A stretch of DNA of 64,000 nucleotides, from assembly GCA_003667245.1 (NCBI GenBank), contig RCNN01000487.1:1-64000 (forward strand), given 5' to 3'. This DNA comes from Heterostelium multicystogenum. Taxonomy: Eukaryota; Evosea; Eumycetozoa; Acytosteliales; Acytosteliaceae. This document shows, one piece after another, positions 33,310 to 45,867 of this stretch. The position numbers were made by a program, and so were the translations under genes. Every line of letters begins with the position of its first letter. Position 1 is the first letter of the stretch. The notes under the pieces were generated by a model, which saw only the letters and a program-made list of their open reading frames with translations, did not search any database and was not told where the DNA came from.

Positions 33310-33602
33310 TAAATTTTTTTAAAATTGATGAAAAAAATAAAAGAAATATCCACAACACAGACATTTAAAATATTTGAGGTTGTGTAAAAGGTGGATTAAA
33401 GCAAGAACATTGGATGGGATTGCAAAGGGGCTGTTTATTTTAGTAGATGATTGATTGTTGTTTGCTTGTCCCATTCAATTCAAGTGGCATGTTGTGAGAA
33501 AAATACCTATTTCATACTGCAAGTCACTTGATAACCCATACAACTACAGATCATGGTTTAAGATACTTATTTTATTTGCACCATTTTATTGATTTTATTT
33601 TG

Positions 33603-33890
33603 ATGTCATCGGAATCAACAAAGTCTTCAGATATAAACCTTTCCAGTGGTTTATTTCTTTGGGAATTCAATAACTGTCACTTAAATGACACTGACTATAT
33701 AAATTCGATATTAGATCAGCACAAACAAAACAATACAATTGGAATCAAAGTAATATTGTTAAATGACCTCTGTTATGGCTACCCAAAGATTGAGATTGAT
33801 GAATTATTTTATAAAGATTATATAATAAATATTTTATTCACAAAAAAAGGTTTTAATCAATTATTTATTGGCTGTCGTTGTGGTGACTGA
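33603..33890 (+). CDS. Small hypothetical protein, 95 aa
   Basis: An ATG at 33603 opens 95 codons (M-S-S-E-S-T-K-S-S-D start). There is no signal peptide, membrane segment or known motif. It overlaps tail-to-tail with the 3' end of the repeat-protein gene on the other strand by about 25 bp. Composition is protein-like, but nothing else supports it; chance is possible. Confidence 0.3.
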   Translation: MSSESTKSSDINLSSGLFLWEFNNCHLNDTDYINSILDQHKQNNTIGIKVILLNDLCYGYPKIEIDELFYKDYIINILFTKKGFNQLFIGCRCGD

Positions 33891-34425
33891 AATAATCGTG
33901 ACCACCACCACCAGAAACTGGGAGTGAAGCGGCTGGGTCAAGAGTTGGATTGTATTGAGTTTGGGATGATTGTGGTCCAGAAGCACTACCAACACGACGG
34001 AAGGTATCTGATTGAGATCCGGATGGAGCTTGCTTACCAATATCGGTGGTTGGGATGTACTCAGCTTGGGAGGATTGTGGTCCGGCAGCGCTACCAACAC
34101 GACGGAAGGTGTCTGATTGAGAACCGGATGGGGCTTGCTTACCGATATCGGTGGTTGGGGTGTACTCAGCTTGGGAGGATTGTGGTCCAGCAGCGCTACC
34201 GACACGACGGAAGGTATCTGATTGAGAACCGGATGGGGCGTGCTTACCGATATCGGTGGTTGGGGTGTATTGTGAGGTGGATGATTGTGGTCCAGAGGCG
34301 GCGGTACCTGGACGACGGTAACCTTCAGAGGTGACTGATGGTGATGATGGAGCAGCCTTTCCTGGGTCCAACTTTGGTTGGTATTGTGAGGTGGATGAAC
34401 CTGGTCCTGCCAATGATCTTCTCAT
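33865..34425 (-). CDS. Protein of ~35-residue tandem repeats, 186 aa
   Basis: The start is the ATG at 34425 (M-R-R-S-L-A-G-P-G); the 13 codons upstream are in the leader. Most of the protein is three to four copies of a 35-residue unit: G-P-Q-S-S-Q-x-E-Y-x-P-T-T-D-I-G-K-x-A-P then S-G-S-Q-S-D-T-F-R-R-V-G-S-A. The first and last units are more diverged. The unit is Ser/Gly/Pro-rich with a regular R-R-V-G-S, a plausible basophilic kinase site (R-R-x-x-S), so it may be a disordered, phosphorylated structural protein. I recognise no family. Repeats at DNA level are 105 bp and very alike, so copy number may be misassembled. Confidence 0.75.
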   Translation of the reverse strand: MRRSLAGPGSSTSQYQPKLDPGKAAPSSPSVTSEGYRRPGTAASGPQSSTSQYTPTTDIGKHAPSGSQSDTFRRVGSAAGPQSSQAEYTPTTDIGKQAPSGSQSDTFRRVGSAAGPQSSQAEYIPTTDIGKQAPSGSQSDTFRRVGSASGPQSSQTQYNPTLDPAASLPVSGGGGHDYFSHHNDSQ

Positions 34426-36190
34426 TTTTAAAATATTTGTAGAGTGGTGTTTATAATATAACAAAATTATACAAAAGTGTTGTTTTGATTTGGTTGAATA
34501 ATTATTACAAATAAATATATAATATTATTAGTTATATATTTATAGTTTGTTGTTTGATGCAGTAACTAACTGAGAAAATAAAATATGGATGTGAAAGATA
34601 TATAAATAAAAAATTTCAAGCTGCTCCTGAACAATAAAATATTTTCAAAAAAACAACAATTAAAAAAATTACAGATGAATTATTAATCAGTTTCCACCCA
34701 CCTGACCCAACTTTTGGTGATTTCATTGAATCAAATGGGTTAAAAATTGAAATAATTTATAAACTGATCATCCATCATTTGCTACAATACTGTGTGAAAA
34801 TAACAAGTTGGTTAGGTTTTATAATTTATTCAGTCAGCAAAATTCATTTATATCATATTATTATCATCATATTCTATTAAAATAATTTAAATGAATTTCC
34901 AAGGAATGGAAACAATTATTTAATTAGCAATTTGTTGTTGTTGTTTTTGCTCAATTTTGGTTTAAAGTTTTATATGAATCCTGTTGGTTACTCAGAATAG
35001 AGATGTGTCTTTTGATTCTCAAAATATCGATGACACTTTGCTTCTACAAAAATGCACATCGTCTCGTCTGCTTGGCTCTGTTCCCTGTAGATAGGATAGA
35101 TAGATTAATTATTTCTTAATCATGATCCATAAAATTTTAATATTATTAAAGTCATCCAAAATTCAATTGAATATAAAATAAATATCAAGCCAAAATGACT
35201 AGTTTATGTCATATTTAAGCAATAATAATAACTCGAGATGGGATTTAATATTTTAAAAAAAATAGAGACTAAGTGAAAACTAGTCACTATTGCTACTCAA
35301 TTTTACATTTAATAACTGCCGAGATAACCTCAAAAAGTTCCTCATTTATATTATATTATATTTAATGTATCCCTTCGTATTATTGAATTTAAAAGGATAA
35401 ATGAATTGTTGTATATATTTAGAATTTAGAACGAAATTTAGGAGTAGCTCTAAAGGAAATCCCTGTTCTTCTTATACTTCTTCATTAAGGTATAATAGGT
35501 TGGAGATCCACCCAAAATGATAGTAAATTTGAAACTTTACACACTTCAACTGCTGAACAGGTGATAATATAATTATATTTATAATATTTAATTATTATTA
35601 TTATTTTTATTTTTGAATAATAATATTAAATTTTAAATAAAAATAAATTTAAAATGATTTTTTTAACGTTATTTTACAGGAGGATACATAGATGCGATTT
35701 GACCACAAAATAAAAAACAAAAATATAAAATAATAGTTCAATAATAATAATAATTTTTAATTGATTTTAATTCAATTTTTTGTTGTTTTTTTTTTCAAAA
35801 AATTCTCTTCTCTCACAAAAATTTCGTTGTACATTAAGTGCTGTTGTTGAATCTCTTTTTCACCATTTTTTATATTTCCTAATTCTATTAGTAAGCTTAC
35901 ATTTACTTTGTTAGTTTGTGACATAGTATTATTCTTATTTACATCCTATAACATAACAATCTATACAACAGCAGCAACAGCAATAACAGATATTTGATAT
36001 ATAGTGTATCTTGATTTGTTTGTATTTGTCTTAGACGCTAATCTATCTGTTTATTCTTGTTTAAGACATACTCTGAAGAAGTGCAATATAGTATCTACAT
36101 TAAATAGTACAGCATACATAGATAAAGTTAATTTTAGTTTAGTTAGTCTTAGTTATCCTTTTTTTTTAAAACATTAAAACTGATATATAA
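34426..36190. other. Long AT-rich intergenic region
   Basis: It separates the repeat-protein gene from the Mei2-like gene, which point away from each other, so both promoters must lie here. I see poly(A)/poly(T) runs typical of dictyostelid promoters but no defined element. Confidence 0.5.
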
Positions 36191-38690
36191 ATGATACAAA
36201 ACATAGCAAGTAATAGTCTCGTATTAAGTCCTGAGAACAACAACTGGCAATCGTCAGGAAACAACGACACTGAGTCAGGTTCAAATCTTATCAGCAACGA
36301 TTTCGATAGTTTGATAAACAGCATCAGCAAACAAAATACTAATAATAATAATAACAACCTCAACAATAATAATAATAACAATAATAATAGTAATAATTTC
36401 ATGAATATGAGACCCAATAATATGAGTGGAAATAACAACGGTGGTCCAAACATGATGATGGGTGCCAATATGCCCCCTAACATGATGGGAAACAACAACG
36501 TTGGTAATTCCAATTTTAAAAATAATAATGGTGGACCACCCAATATGATGATGGGAGGAGGTAACGGCGGTGGATTCCCAATGGGTGGCCCAGCCAACTT
36601 CAACAACAATATGAATATGAATCAGATGATGAATAATCAGATGAATATGAATATGAATATGAATAGGGTGAATAACAACAACAACAATTTCAATAATAAC
36701 AACTTCAACAACAACTTCAACAACAACAACAACTTTAACAATAATAACCCAGGCAACAATCGTAGAAATAATAATAGAAATGATGATACTCCTGTTTTGA
36801 TTAAGGATACCAATGGTATGTGTAATTTAATGAGAAGCTATACGGGTAGCTTTGAATCTATAAAATATACTATCAGTTAGTTTATCTTTTATAATTATTA
36901 TATATTTTATCATATTAAGTTGATTGATATTATACTACTTTACCTACCTACCTCTTACCTACCTATTAAACTTCTACATTATTTCTTCTATTTAAATACA
37001 ACATAAGATATGCTAACATGATGATTGTAACAACAATTTGTGACAATTGCTATTTTTTTTTTTTTATGCTTTTCTTTGATTGACTTCTCTTCACTTGATT
37101 TGAATGATTATGATGATATAATTTGATGTCACAGGCAAAGTCATTGGAGAGAAAGAAAAACCAGGTAGAACACTTTTCGTACGTAACATTGCCTACACCG
37201 TCAAAGAAGAAGATGTCATTGGTCTCTTTGCAAAATCCGGTGATATTCGTAAGAACTTTTCTGTTATTGAGAATCGTGGAATTGCTTTTATTACATATGT
37301 AAGTTTGTAAATTTCAAATCAACTTCTGTTTCTTGAGAAACATCACTTGTTGCTCTGAAATGGAACCATTAAAAGATGAACAATGATTGTTAATTAATTA
37401 TTATTATTTTTGTAGTATGATATTAGAGATGCTGAGAAAGCAAAGAATGAATTACAAGGTCACAATATGGGTGGAAGAACCGTAAGTTTTAATTAAACAA
37501 ACATTATTTTGGGTTGATGTTAACATAACCACATATGTTTTATGATATATATTTATAGATAAGCATTCACTTTTCAATTCCAAAAGAAGATGCTAATGGT
37601 GAGAGTGCAAACTCTGGTTTCATTTTGGTGAGAAATAACAATATGCCATCGGGTGAATTGAGAACCTTCTTTTCAAGCTATGGTGACGTAAGAGATGTTA
37701 CAACTTTCAAAAATGATCAACAGTAAGTTTAAAAATGATTGAGCTTCAGATCTGGTGATATGATACTAATATTGTTTTGTTAGCCTTGTTGAGTTCTATG
37801 ATACTAGATCATGTGAGAAGGCATTGAAGGGTGCACAGGGACTCCAATTGGCTGGACAACAATTGGATCTTGCCCACTGGGCGCCAAAGGAGCAACCTGC
37901 TATTATCGATGCCTCTGAGTTTAGAAGAGAGAAACAAATGCAAATGCAAGGTAGAGGTAACAATAACAACTACAATAACAATAGAGGTGGTGCTATGAGA
38001 AACAACTATCAACAAGACCGTAACCCAGACTACAAGAGAAGAAATAACAATAATAATAACAACATGAACAATAATAATAATATGAACAACTTTAACAACA
38101 TGAACAATAATATGAACAACTTTTCAAGTAACTTTAATGATGGTATGTATCGAAGTTAATCAATCAATCAGTTAATTGGTATCTAATCGAATTATTTATT
38201 ACTGTTTAGGTGGTTCAACAATATGAACATGAATATGAATATGAACATGAACAACATGAGTAATATGAATAACATGGGTGGATTTGGCGGCAACGACATG
38301 GGAATGATGGGTAACATGAACAATATGAACAATATGAATAACATGGGTCCAATGATGGGTAACATGAACCCAATGTCTGGTCCATCTGGTGCACCAATGG
38401 GTAAGATGAACAACATGATGGCCAATAACATGATGCCAAACAACATTGGTGGTGGCGGTGGTAACTTTGACCCAAACAACTTTAGTTTGCCTCCATCGAA
38501 CTTCCAACTTCCAAACATTAATAATCAAGATCTTCTATCAAACATGAACCAAATCAACGGAATGAAGCCTTTTAACAATCAACAATGGAATAACAGTCCT
38601 CCCAATGGTGCCAACAATAACAACAACAATAACAACATCAACAACAATGGACCAATACCAACAAGCCAAAGATACCAACCAGCAGTCTAG
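36191..38690 (+). CDS. Mei2-like RNA-binding protein with two RRMs and Asn/Met-rich flanks
   Basis: Exons about 36191-36815, 37135-37298, 37416-37481, 37559-37722, 37784-38142, 38210-38690. The N-terminus is Asn-rich with N-M-M-M-G motifs. RRM1 starts G-R-T-L-F-V-R-N-I and ends G-G-R-T-I-S-I-H-F-S-I-P-K-E-D; RRM2 starts G-F-I-L-V-R-N and ends L-D-L-A-H-W. The pair, with Y-Y-D-I-R-D-A and S-I-P-K between them, matches RRM1-RRM2 of Mei2/AML proteins, regulators of meiosis and mRNA fate. The third, C-terminal RRM that defines classical Mei2 is absent; instead there is a long Met-Asn-rich tail. The last exon needs one extra base at 38213-38216 to stay in frame, probably an error. Confidence 0.8.
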
Positions 38691-38998
38691 ACTGTTCCAT
38701 CGAATTTATCTTCACTAATCAATTACTTGAAATTTCTCCGATAGTTTGCAACAGCACCAGCAGTTATCCATCTAATCGAAAAATGACCACGGTCGCCGCT
38801 CGATCCAATAAGAAGTTCTCTTTACATTTGCTTATTTGTTATTTGTTGTTTGTTGTTTGTCAATGAATTATCTTTTTCTACTTATCGATATTAATTAACT
38901 TATTGTAAATAAACTTAATTATATTTAACTACTACTATTTCAACAGTCAGTTCTTTATTTTATTGTACAAGTATTGATTGATCGATCGGTTTGATTGG

Positions 38999-39313
38999 TT
39001 ATTGCCACTCGGCGTCATTTGTATCGTCTTGTATTTCATCATTCATTCTTACTTCTCCATTTTCGATTCTATTCTTAAACATCTCTAAATACAATCAATC
39101 GATTATCAATCAATGTGAGTTTATTATATCATAACAGTGCAGTATTATATTATAGTTACCTAACAATGATTTATTTATATGATCGGTTGCAGATATTTCA
39201 TAGACAGGTTGAACGACTGGTTCCTCTTGTTCCGTCATATTTTGATCATCTTGGACTACGTCATTGGATTCAATGATTTGTTCTGTGGTTTCAGCTACTT
39301 GTTGATCAGACAT
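38999..39313 (-). CDS. Small acidic protein, 79 aa
   Basis: Two exons, 39313-39160 and 39084-38999, with a 75 nt GTAACT...TTTAG intron; joined in frame to 79 residues ending D-A-E-W-Q. It is strongly acidic and Gln-rich in the first 45 residues, then has a helical-looking segment (H-I-N-K-S-L-L-E-M-F-K-N-R-I). No signal peptide. The conserved-looking end and correct splicing suggest a real gene. I do not recognise the family. Confidence 0.65.
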
Positions 39314-41014
39314 CTTATCTTTGTGTATTGTATCAATAGAGTAGATTAGATAGATAAATATGACTTTCTAAAAATTGAATGAGAGAGATCTTGAGGTGGT
39401 TATGAGATAATTTGTAAAACTATAAAAAAAACTACCACAAAAAAATGAATGATTTTATTTGAAAACAAAGTTAGGAAAATGAGTAATCAATGTTGATAAA
39501 CCAAAGTTAGATGACAGAGGGATTAACCTTTATTATGTCAGATTTCGAAATATCTGATTTACTAAAGTAGTTTGTATAAGTAGAAACCCCTACGATACAT
39601 TTTGCAATTTCTTCTACTGTAGAATGAATTACCCTGAACAAATTATAAATTAGAGTCTTTGTTGTTAATTAATCAATGATTGAAAAAGTTCAATGATATT
39701 ATCTCTAAAACATTGATATCTATATTAACCTCTCTTCAAAACAGTTAATGTTATCACTATATCATCATCATCTCAGTAGAGTAATCTTATGCTACTTGTG
39801 TTGTGTTTGAATTGGTAGATAAATTTAGATGGTAACCAAATTTAGAGTCAGTAATGCGCACCTCTCGTCTCCATGAATTCAATTTTATCACCAGCGGTAA
39901 AGAGTAGTGAAGTGTATTATTTGTAACTGATGCGGTGAGGAATGTAAATCAAAAGCAGATATATGTCATGACACCACCAACTTAGTGATCATCATTGGTA
40001 ACAATGACAAGCAATGACCATCAAAACTCATTTTCATTGAAAAGAACCCATGTGCTTTGATGAACAAAAAAATAGAATTCAAACCCCACCCCATATGATC
40101 AATTGCAGGCAGTGATGTTTTTCTTAAAAACAATGGGTAATAGTCATTAGGCACCAAAGTTCAAACTGTTTTGAATTGACAGGTGTTGTGAATTACCAAA
40201 CAAACTATCCCTTTGTGTTGTTTTCTCCATCAACAACAACAACAAAATAAAATTAAATTAAAATAAAAATAAGAAGCAGAGCTATTCTGATCACAAACTA
40301 ATTTAGGTTACCTTGGCAGGGTTCGCTATTAATGACACCAAGGTACAGTGACAAGTAATTTAAAGATAGACAGATAGATTGCACATAATATATATATACA
40401 ATACATATAAATTGGTAGATAGATATCAGTTAGACTTCAGTTATTATATACACATAACAATAATAATACTACTTGTTCATTGAATATAATAAATCTAATA
40501 TTACTAAGATTGATTCAACCAATACTATTTAGTATATCAACACAACTCTCAATACTCGCTTACTTGGCTACATTACTCATTGTTACAACTAGCATTGCTA
40601 AATTTATCAAACACCATCACCACATAATTACAAAAATATTAATTCATAATTAATCATCGTCATAAATCTTTTTCCTCAAGCAAACCACTTGCGGTTACAC
40701 CTTAAAACTGTTTCGATTTTTAGAGATCTTTTATAATAACTCAGCTCTGACTTTGGATATTTTGTTTTTTTCGTTAAATCTTTGGTCAAATCAATCATAA
40801 AAAAAAAAAGAGCAAAAAACTTGTTAATCCTTAATATTTCAATTTTACAACTATTTATTTATTTATTTATTTATTAAATCAATCAAGAGAAAGAGTATTA
40901 GTTAGGGAGTTAGATCTTAGATTTATAAATCTTAAATCCAAATCAATCGATAGATAGATATATACATACAGAATTCCAGAAAAGGAAACCAACAAAACAA
41001 AAAAGTGATCGGCG
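39314..41014. other. Intergenic region with one hairpin
   Basis: It holds the divergent promoters of the acidic protein and ELMO genes. Apart from the hairpin at 40309-40345 and homopolymer runs just before 41015 I see nothing. The 63-codon frame at 39966-40157 looks like chance. Confidence 0.5.
40309..40345 (+). other. 8-bp perfect hairpin
   Basis: TACCTTGG (40309-40316) pairs with CCAAGGTA (40338-40345) around a 21 nt loop containing GGGTTCGC. It is unusually GC-rich for this intergenic DNA. It could be a terminator of a small RNA or a regulatory site. It does not fit tRNA or the U1 5' end. Confidence 0.3.
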
Positions 41015-44000
41015 ATGACTGATGAGGATCCAATCAATATACAGCCACTTAGTGGGTTGGCAGGCCTGAAGCAACAGATCGAAGCCTCCGATGATTCCTC
41101 ACAAAGTGAATCGGATCAATCGGTCGAAATGCTGACAACTGCTGTTGTTTCTTTTGTTTTTGTCAGCAAGCAAGCTTCGTTGTTTCAACTTGTTGATTCA
41201 GATGTTGTCGACCAACAAGTTTGCTCCAGTACAAAATCAATTTAATATACCATTTCAACCATCACCTGACCCATCACTGGTGCCGCCAGCTCACCAGGAG
41301 TCAAGTGCCAATCAGGGAAGCAGCAGTCCCAAGACCTCTGCACTGATGTTTAACGTGCTCAACGAGGCCATCAACTCGGTTTCGCACCAATACCAAAAGA
41401 ATTTCTACATCAACATCATCGAAAGAGACAACAACAACGCGTCGTACAATCAGCTGTTGGCAGGATGCTTGTCGTTCATCAATCACATGCTTTCGGCAGC
41501 ACCAACACACTTCGACTTTGAGAGATACAGACAACAACTAAGCGCACAGGGAGTCAACGATATGATTAAAGTAAGTGTGCAGCCTATTGAGTTCAGATCA
41601 AATCAATTGACTAACACGGCTTTGTAGAAACAAATTAAAAATGTTGATCCACATGTACGCTCAGAGTTATTACATTTCCAGAAACATAAAATTGCCAACA
41701 TTAAAACTGGAAAGCTCATTAGTGATAAGTATGTAGATAAAATAGTCAAAGTTGTCGTTCTGGATGGTGCTGTAACATAGTATACGTGGTATTAATATTC
41801 TATAAATTGTCAGACAAAAGCATAGATCATTTGGTTACAAGATTGTTGAAGGTATCTTTTCCAAACAAAACCATCGATGAGCCAACCAGCTCCAATGGAG
41901 TTTCGTCGACTGAATACAAGATGAAAGTTTTGGGTTTCCATAATACCTCCAGTAATGGCTCCATCGAAAGTTCAGAGTTGATGGGTACTGGAATACTTGG
42001 ATTGAGAAATTTAATATACTTTGGTGCACGTTACTCTCGTATCTACTTGGAGATTCTGAATGTACAGATGAACAGGGATCAAGAGGAAGCAATCTACTCC
42101 TTTATCAACGTAGCTATGTGTCTAACAAATTGTATCTATGAAATTTATATTGATGGTATGTACCAGTTTGGATGGATATGTGTATGCTGGCCAACGAGCG
42201 AGTCATACTAATGGCCTCTTCAACAACCTAGATGAGAATTTATATGAAATTATATTTGACCAAGATGATTGGTTCGAAGAGATGTTTTCCATTTCATTCG
42301 AGTTGTTCGATGAAATCTGGGAGAAAGAAGCAAAAGTTCCAGAGGATTTCGTAACTATTTTACACAAAACCAGGTAAGCTAGGGCTATGCGTAGAATAGA
42401 TTGTTCCATTTAGTTCTAACTTAATTTGTTTGTTTCTTAGAAATATATTGTCGAGAATTAAATGGACAAATCAAGATTCAATTCAATCGTTCCAAATTGC
42501 TTTGGGTACTGTTTTGGATGAAATTTGGAATAGAGAAGACGAGATTGTCGAAGATCAACATCGTAGATTGATGCCTCTCAGTGATAGCATCATTGGATTG
42601 CCAGGTGGAAAGCGTGATAACGATCATAGCAACCTGACACACGCAACACAAAGATTCCAGAAACTATTCAAATCAAGAAAAGACAGTAGCGACGAGATCG
42701 GTTTGAACTCATCCTCAGGATCCATTGCATCCAATGTCGATTCAGCCCCACCATCGCCATCTCTTCAGGGTTCTTCCGACTCGACCCAAACTACTTCTGG
42801 AAGAAAAGCTACTCACATCCGTCACCACATGAAGTCTATGAGCTTCAAGAAACTCTTTGAATTCAAAGAGAAGAACAGTGGCAGTAATAGCAATGGTGGT
42901 ACAATGACCCAGTCACAGGAGATTGCTATAAGCGAAGCCAATGAATCCCTTGAGGTCAAGGAGAAGGATGAGGAGGAGAAGAAATCGTTTGAGAGAATCA
43001 TCAAGGTGTTGAAGAACACCGCTGCCACTTTGAAGAGCAAGCAAGGTGACAGATCCACACCGACAAAGGCCATCGATGTCTCGAACCAGCCAAGCGACAG
43101 CTTGGATGTTGTCATTGTGAACAGCCAAAGTTCATCGTCACTGGAGTTGGACTCGAGTCAACAATCAGTGGCTGTTAGCGTTGATGAAAATGGACATATG
43201 ACTCTTGACGATGTCAACTCAATGAACTCATCACAGACCTCGTCACCAAAGATGAATACTTCTGACAAATTGAAGGCAAGTGGATCTGTCATGTACAAGA
43301 CTGTGAAGAAGGTGATGCATTCAATCGAAAGAAGGGCAAAACCATCAGAAAGAAGGTAAAGAAGAGAAAGCAGTTGTCAGAGATTGAGATGACTGAGGAG
43401 GAGCGCGCCGCCAAGCTTGAGAAGAAGCTCAAGAAGAAGGAGAGAAGAAGAATGAAGAATGTACAGTATGAGAAGGAGAATGACACTGTTGTTTTGCAGG
43501 TGTCTGGCGATGGATCTGCAGCCCAGAAGGTTGACAGAGGCAGCTTCCAAGAGCTGAACTTGGATCTAGGTGATCCATGCGACAGTCTCGACAGCAGCGA
43601 CAGCGACGACGATGACTCAGAGTATGAATCAGAGACAGCTGATGACTTAACGACAACCAGTCTGAGAAACAGTCGCCACACCTCGCCATTCCAAAACTCA
43701 AGATAACAAACAACATGACCAAATCCGATAGCAACAGCAGCATCAATACACAAACAAGCAACAGCACCTGTGTATCACCAAAAGAGTATCCAATTTCATA
43801 TAGCAACAGCTCCAGCAGTAATGATCTGATGAAGTCACAGAAACAACAGCAACAGCAACAACAACGACAAACACAGCAGCCACCTTCACCACTTTTACTT
43901 ACACCCAAATCAGCTACATCTGATTCCCACCAACCACCAGTCTCACCCGACAGCAGCGCCACCGAATCTGGCAGCAGACGTTCGGTCAAGGATATCAAAG

Positions 44001-44446
44001 ATGTCTTTGATGCACTTGATGAGCTGAGCAAGGGATATTCATCGCCATCCTGTTCATCAACAGAACACTCCACAACCAACACACCAAGAAAATCAATCAA
44101 CAGCAGTACAAACAGCTACACACTCGACGCACCAGCAAAACCAGGCTCTATGAAGACATCTACATCATCAACAGACATTGAAGGCGAACAAAAGCGCACA
44201 CCAAACAACCGTATGAGTAGCTTCATGAAAGGACCATTCGGAACCATCGAGCGTCGTAGAGAAACACCAGCAGGCATGTCGAAATCCACCAGCATCAAAC
44301 AATTAGTTAGTTTCTTTGAACAAAAAACAGAACCAGCTGCACCACCAACTCTGATAAGACAGAAATCCATCAAAGACTTGAACCACAACAGCAACAACAA
44401 CAATAACAATAGTAATAGTAATAGTAATAGTAATACCCAAACTTAA
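41015..44446 (+). CDS. ELMO/CED-12 domain protein with long disordered tail
   Basis: Multi-exon gene. The ELMO domain runs about 41640-42370 (H-F-Q-K-H-K; V-L-G-F-H-N-T; M-G-T-G-I-L-G-L-R-N-L-I-Y-F-G; I-N-V-A-M-C-L-T-N). Introns lie at about 41571-41627, 41730-41809, 42155-42197 and 42374-42440. ELMO proteins pair with Dock/Zizimin-type GEFs to switch on Rac, or act as Arf-type GAPs. A tail of more than 600 residues follows, rich in Ser, Lys and Gln, with basic patches (K-K-L-K-K-K-E-R-R-R) and acidic D/S runs. Frames change near 41130-41220, 43340-43370 and 43700; with the downstream pieces clearly continuing the same low-complexity style, these are likely sequence errors. Dictyostelium has six ELMO genes; I cannot say which this is. 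Confidence 0.75.
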
Positions 44447-44666
44447 ACTTCAATTGAATTGAAGAAACACCAAATAAAATGATTGTAATATTATAACATT
44501 ATTTTTAACAACAAATAATTCTTAATTTTTAAAAAAATCTCAATTCCAAATATTTTATTAAAAAAAAACACAAAAAAGAGCGGCTTCAGTGCGAAGTAAA
44601 GTGTCCAACCTGACCACATTTTAAATTAATTGTTATGTTACAATATTAATAACATAGTGTAATATT

Positions 44667-45661
44667 ATGGTATGTATAAGATGTAATTACATCTAAATAA
44701 TAATGAGATAAAGTAAATATGAAAATTAAGATAAGATTGGATAAGATAAGACTGTATAGGATGAAGATGAAGATTAGATTGATTTACAGATGACCTATGG
44801 AAGTGTATACTAACAATGGGTTTGTCTATGTAACTATAGAATAGATTGACAAGCTCGCAAAGAGAAAAAGTAGAAGAGTTCATCGCTATCACCTCTGCAA
44901 AAGAGGCAAAGGCAATTAATATCTTGCGTGATAACAACTGGAAATTAGATCAATCTGTTGATGCATGGTATAGTGATCCTTCTAATATTCCTGAAGATAA
45001 AGTCGATTCAAATACATTGGAAAATATATTTAAAACATATAAAGGTATGTATTAGGATAAAGTAAACTACTTTTCAAGCTTATCGATTGAAATAAAGTTG
45101 ACTAATTAATTGTTGTTGGGGTTGAATTGCTCACTTGTAGATAGTGGAGAAGATAAAATAACAGGAGAAAACTTACAGAAATTATTCAAGAATGTTGGAG
45201 TCGATACCGATTTGTTAGAGTTGGCGTTGTCTTGGAGATTAAAGGCAAAGGTTATGGGTGAATTGACTAAAAGCGAGTTCACAGAGGCATTCAAGACATT
45301 GAGGATCGATTCAATCGACAAGTTGAAAGCAGAGGTTAACAAGTTGAGAAAAGATATTCAGAACGACCAGAGCTTCAAGGAGTTCTACAGCTACATCTTT
45401 GACTATGGTAAGCCATCGAACCAGAAGAATCAGTCACTTGAAATGGCTATTGGATTGTGGGAAGTTGTGCTTGCCAACCGTTACAAGGACCTCAACACAT
45501 GGTTCAATTTCCTCCGTGAGAAGAACCACGGAATCTCAAAGGACACTTGGGTTCTCCTCTTAGATTTTATCAAGATTGCAAACGACGACATTTCTAAATA
45601 CGACTCTGATGGTGCTTGGCCTGTTCTGATAGACGAATATGTAGAATATCTAAATAGATAG
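44667..45661 (+). CDS. DCN1-like protein (cullin neddylation), 242 aa
   Basis: Exons 44667-44669 (only the ATG), 44840-45044 and 45141-45661 give 242 residues. The N-terminus reads [15 protein letters not shown], the classic start of DCUN1D1, followed by a UBA domain (to about residue 65; W-K-L-D at its end) and the PONY/DUF298 domain ([19 protein letters not shown], ending [12 protein letters not shown]). DCN1 is an E3 that moves NEDD8 from Ubc12 to cullins, turning on the SCF ligases that F-box proteins use. The first intron is 170 nt, the second 96 nt. The gene is intact. Confidence 0.9.
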
Positions 45662-45867
45662 AACACAATTGTTTAAATACGTATTGGACCTCACATCTAT
45701 ATACAATGGCAACACTCAGCAGTAGAAGTTAACGAAACAAAAGAAGCAACAGTTAACGTCAGTAGCAATATAACCAATAAATATTGTTGGTGGTATTTAT
45801 TAACTTTGAAAGCCACTCTTACAACAATAAATCATGTATCTATATCTAAAATTGCTTTCTGCTTGAT

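Noticed and set aside
33924..34334. 136-codon plus frame with a Y-R-W-L-G-C-T-Q-L-G-R-I-V repeat
   Set aside because: Shadow of the 35-residue repeat on the minus strand, which has the better start and composition.
36166..36609. Leu/Pro-rich open frame opposite the Mei2-like N-terminus
   Set aside because: Reverse reading of Asn/Met-rich repeats (AAT/AAC, ATG); pure shadow.
38192..38528. His/Val-rich and Phe/Leu-rich frames opposite the Mei2-like tail
   Set aside because: Shadow of the Met-Asn repeat.
39966..40157. 63-codon minus frame
   Set aside because: No motif or neighbour support; likely chance in intergenic DNA.
40305..40345. U1 snRNA 5' end
   Set aside because: TTACCTTGGCAGGG is only partly like the U1 start and lacks the rest of U1 stem I.
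43429..44100. 223-codon open frame on the minus strand within the ELMO gene
   Set aside because: Mirror of Ser/Gln-rich coding sequence; Cys/Leu-rich with no domain and no start context.
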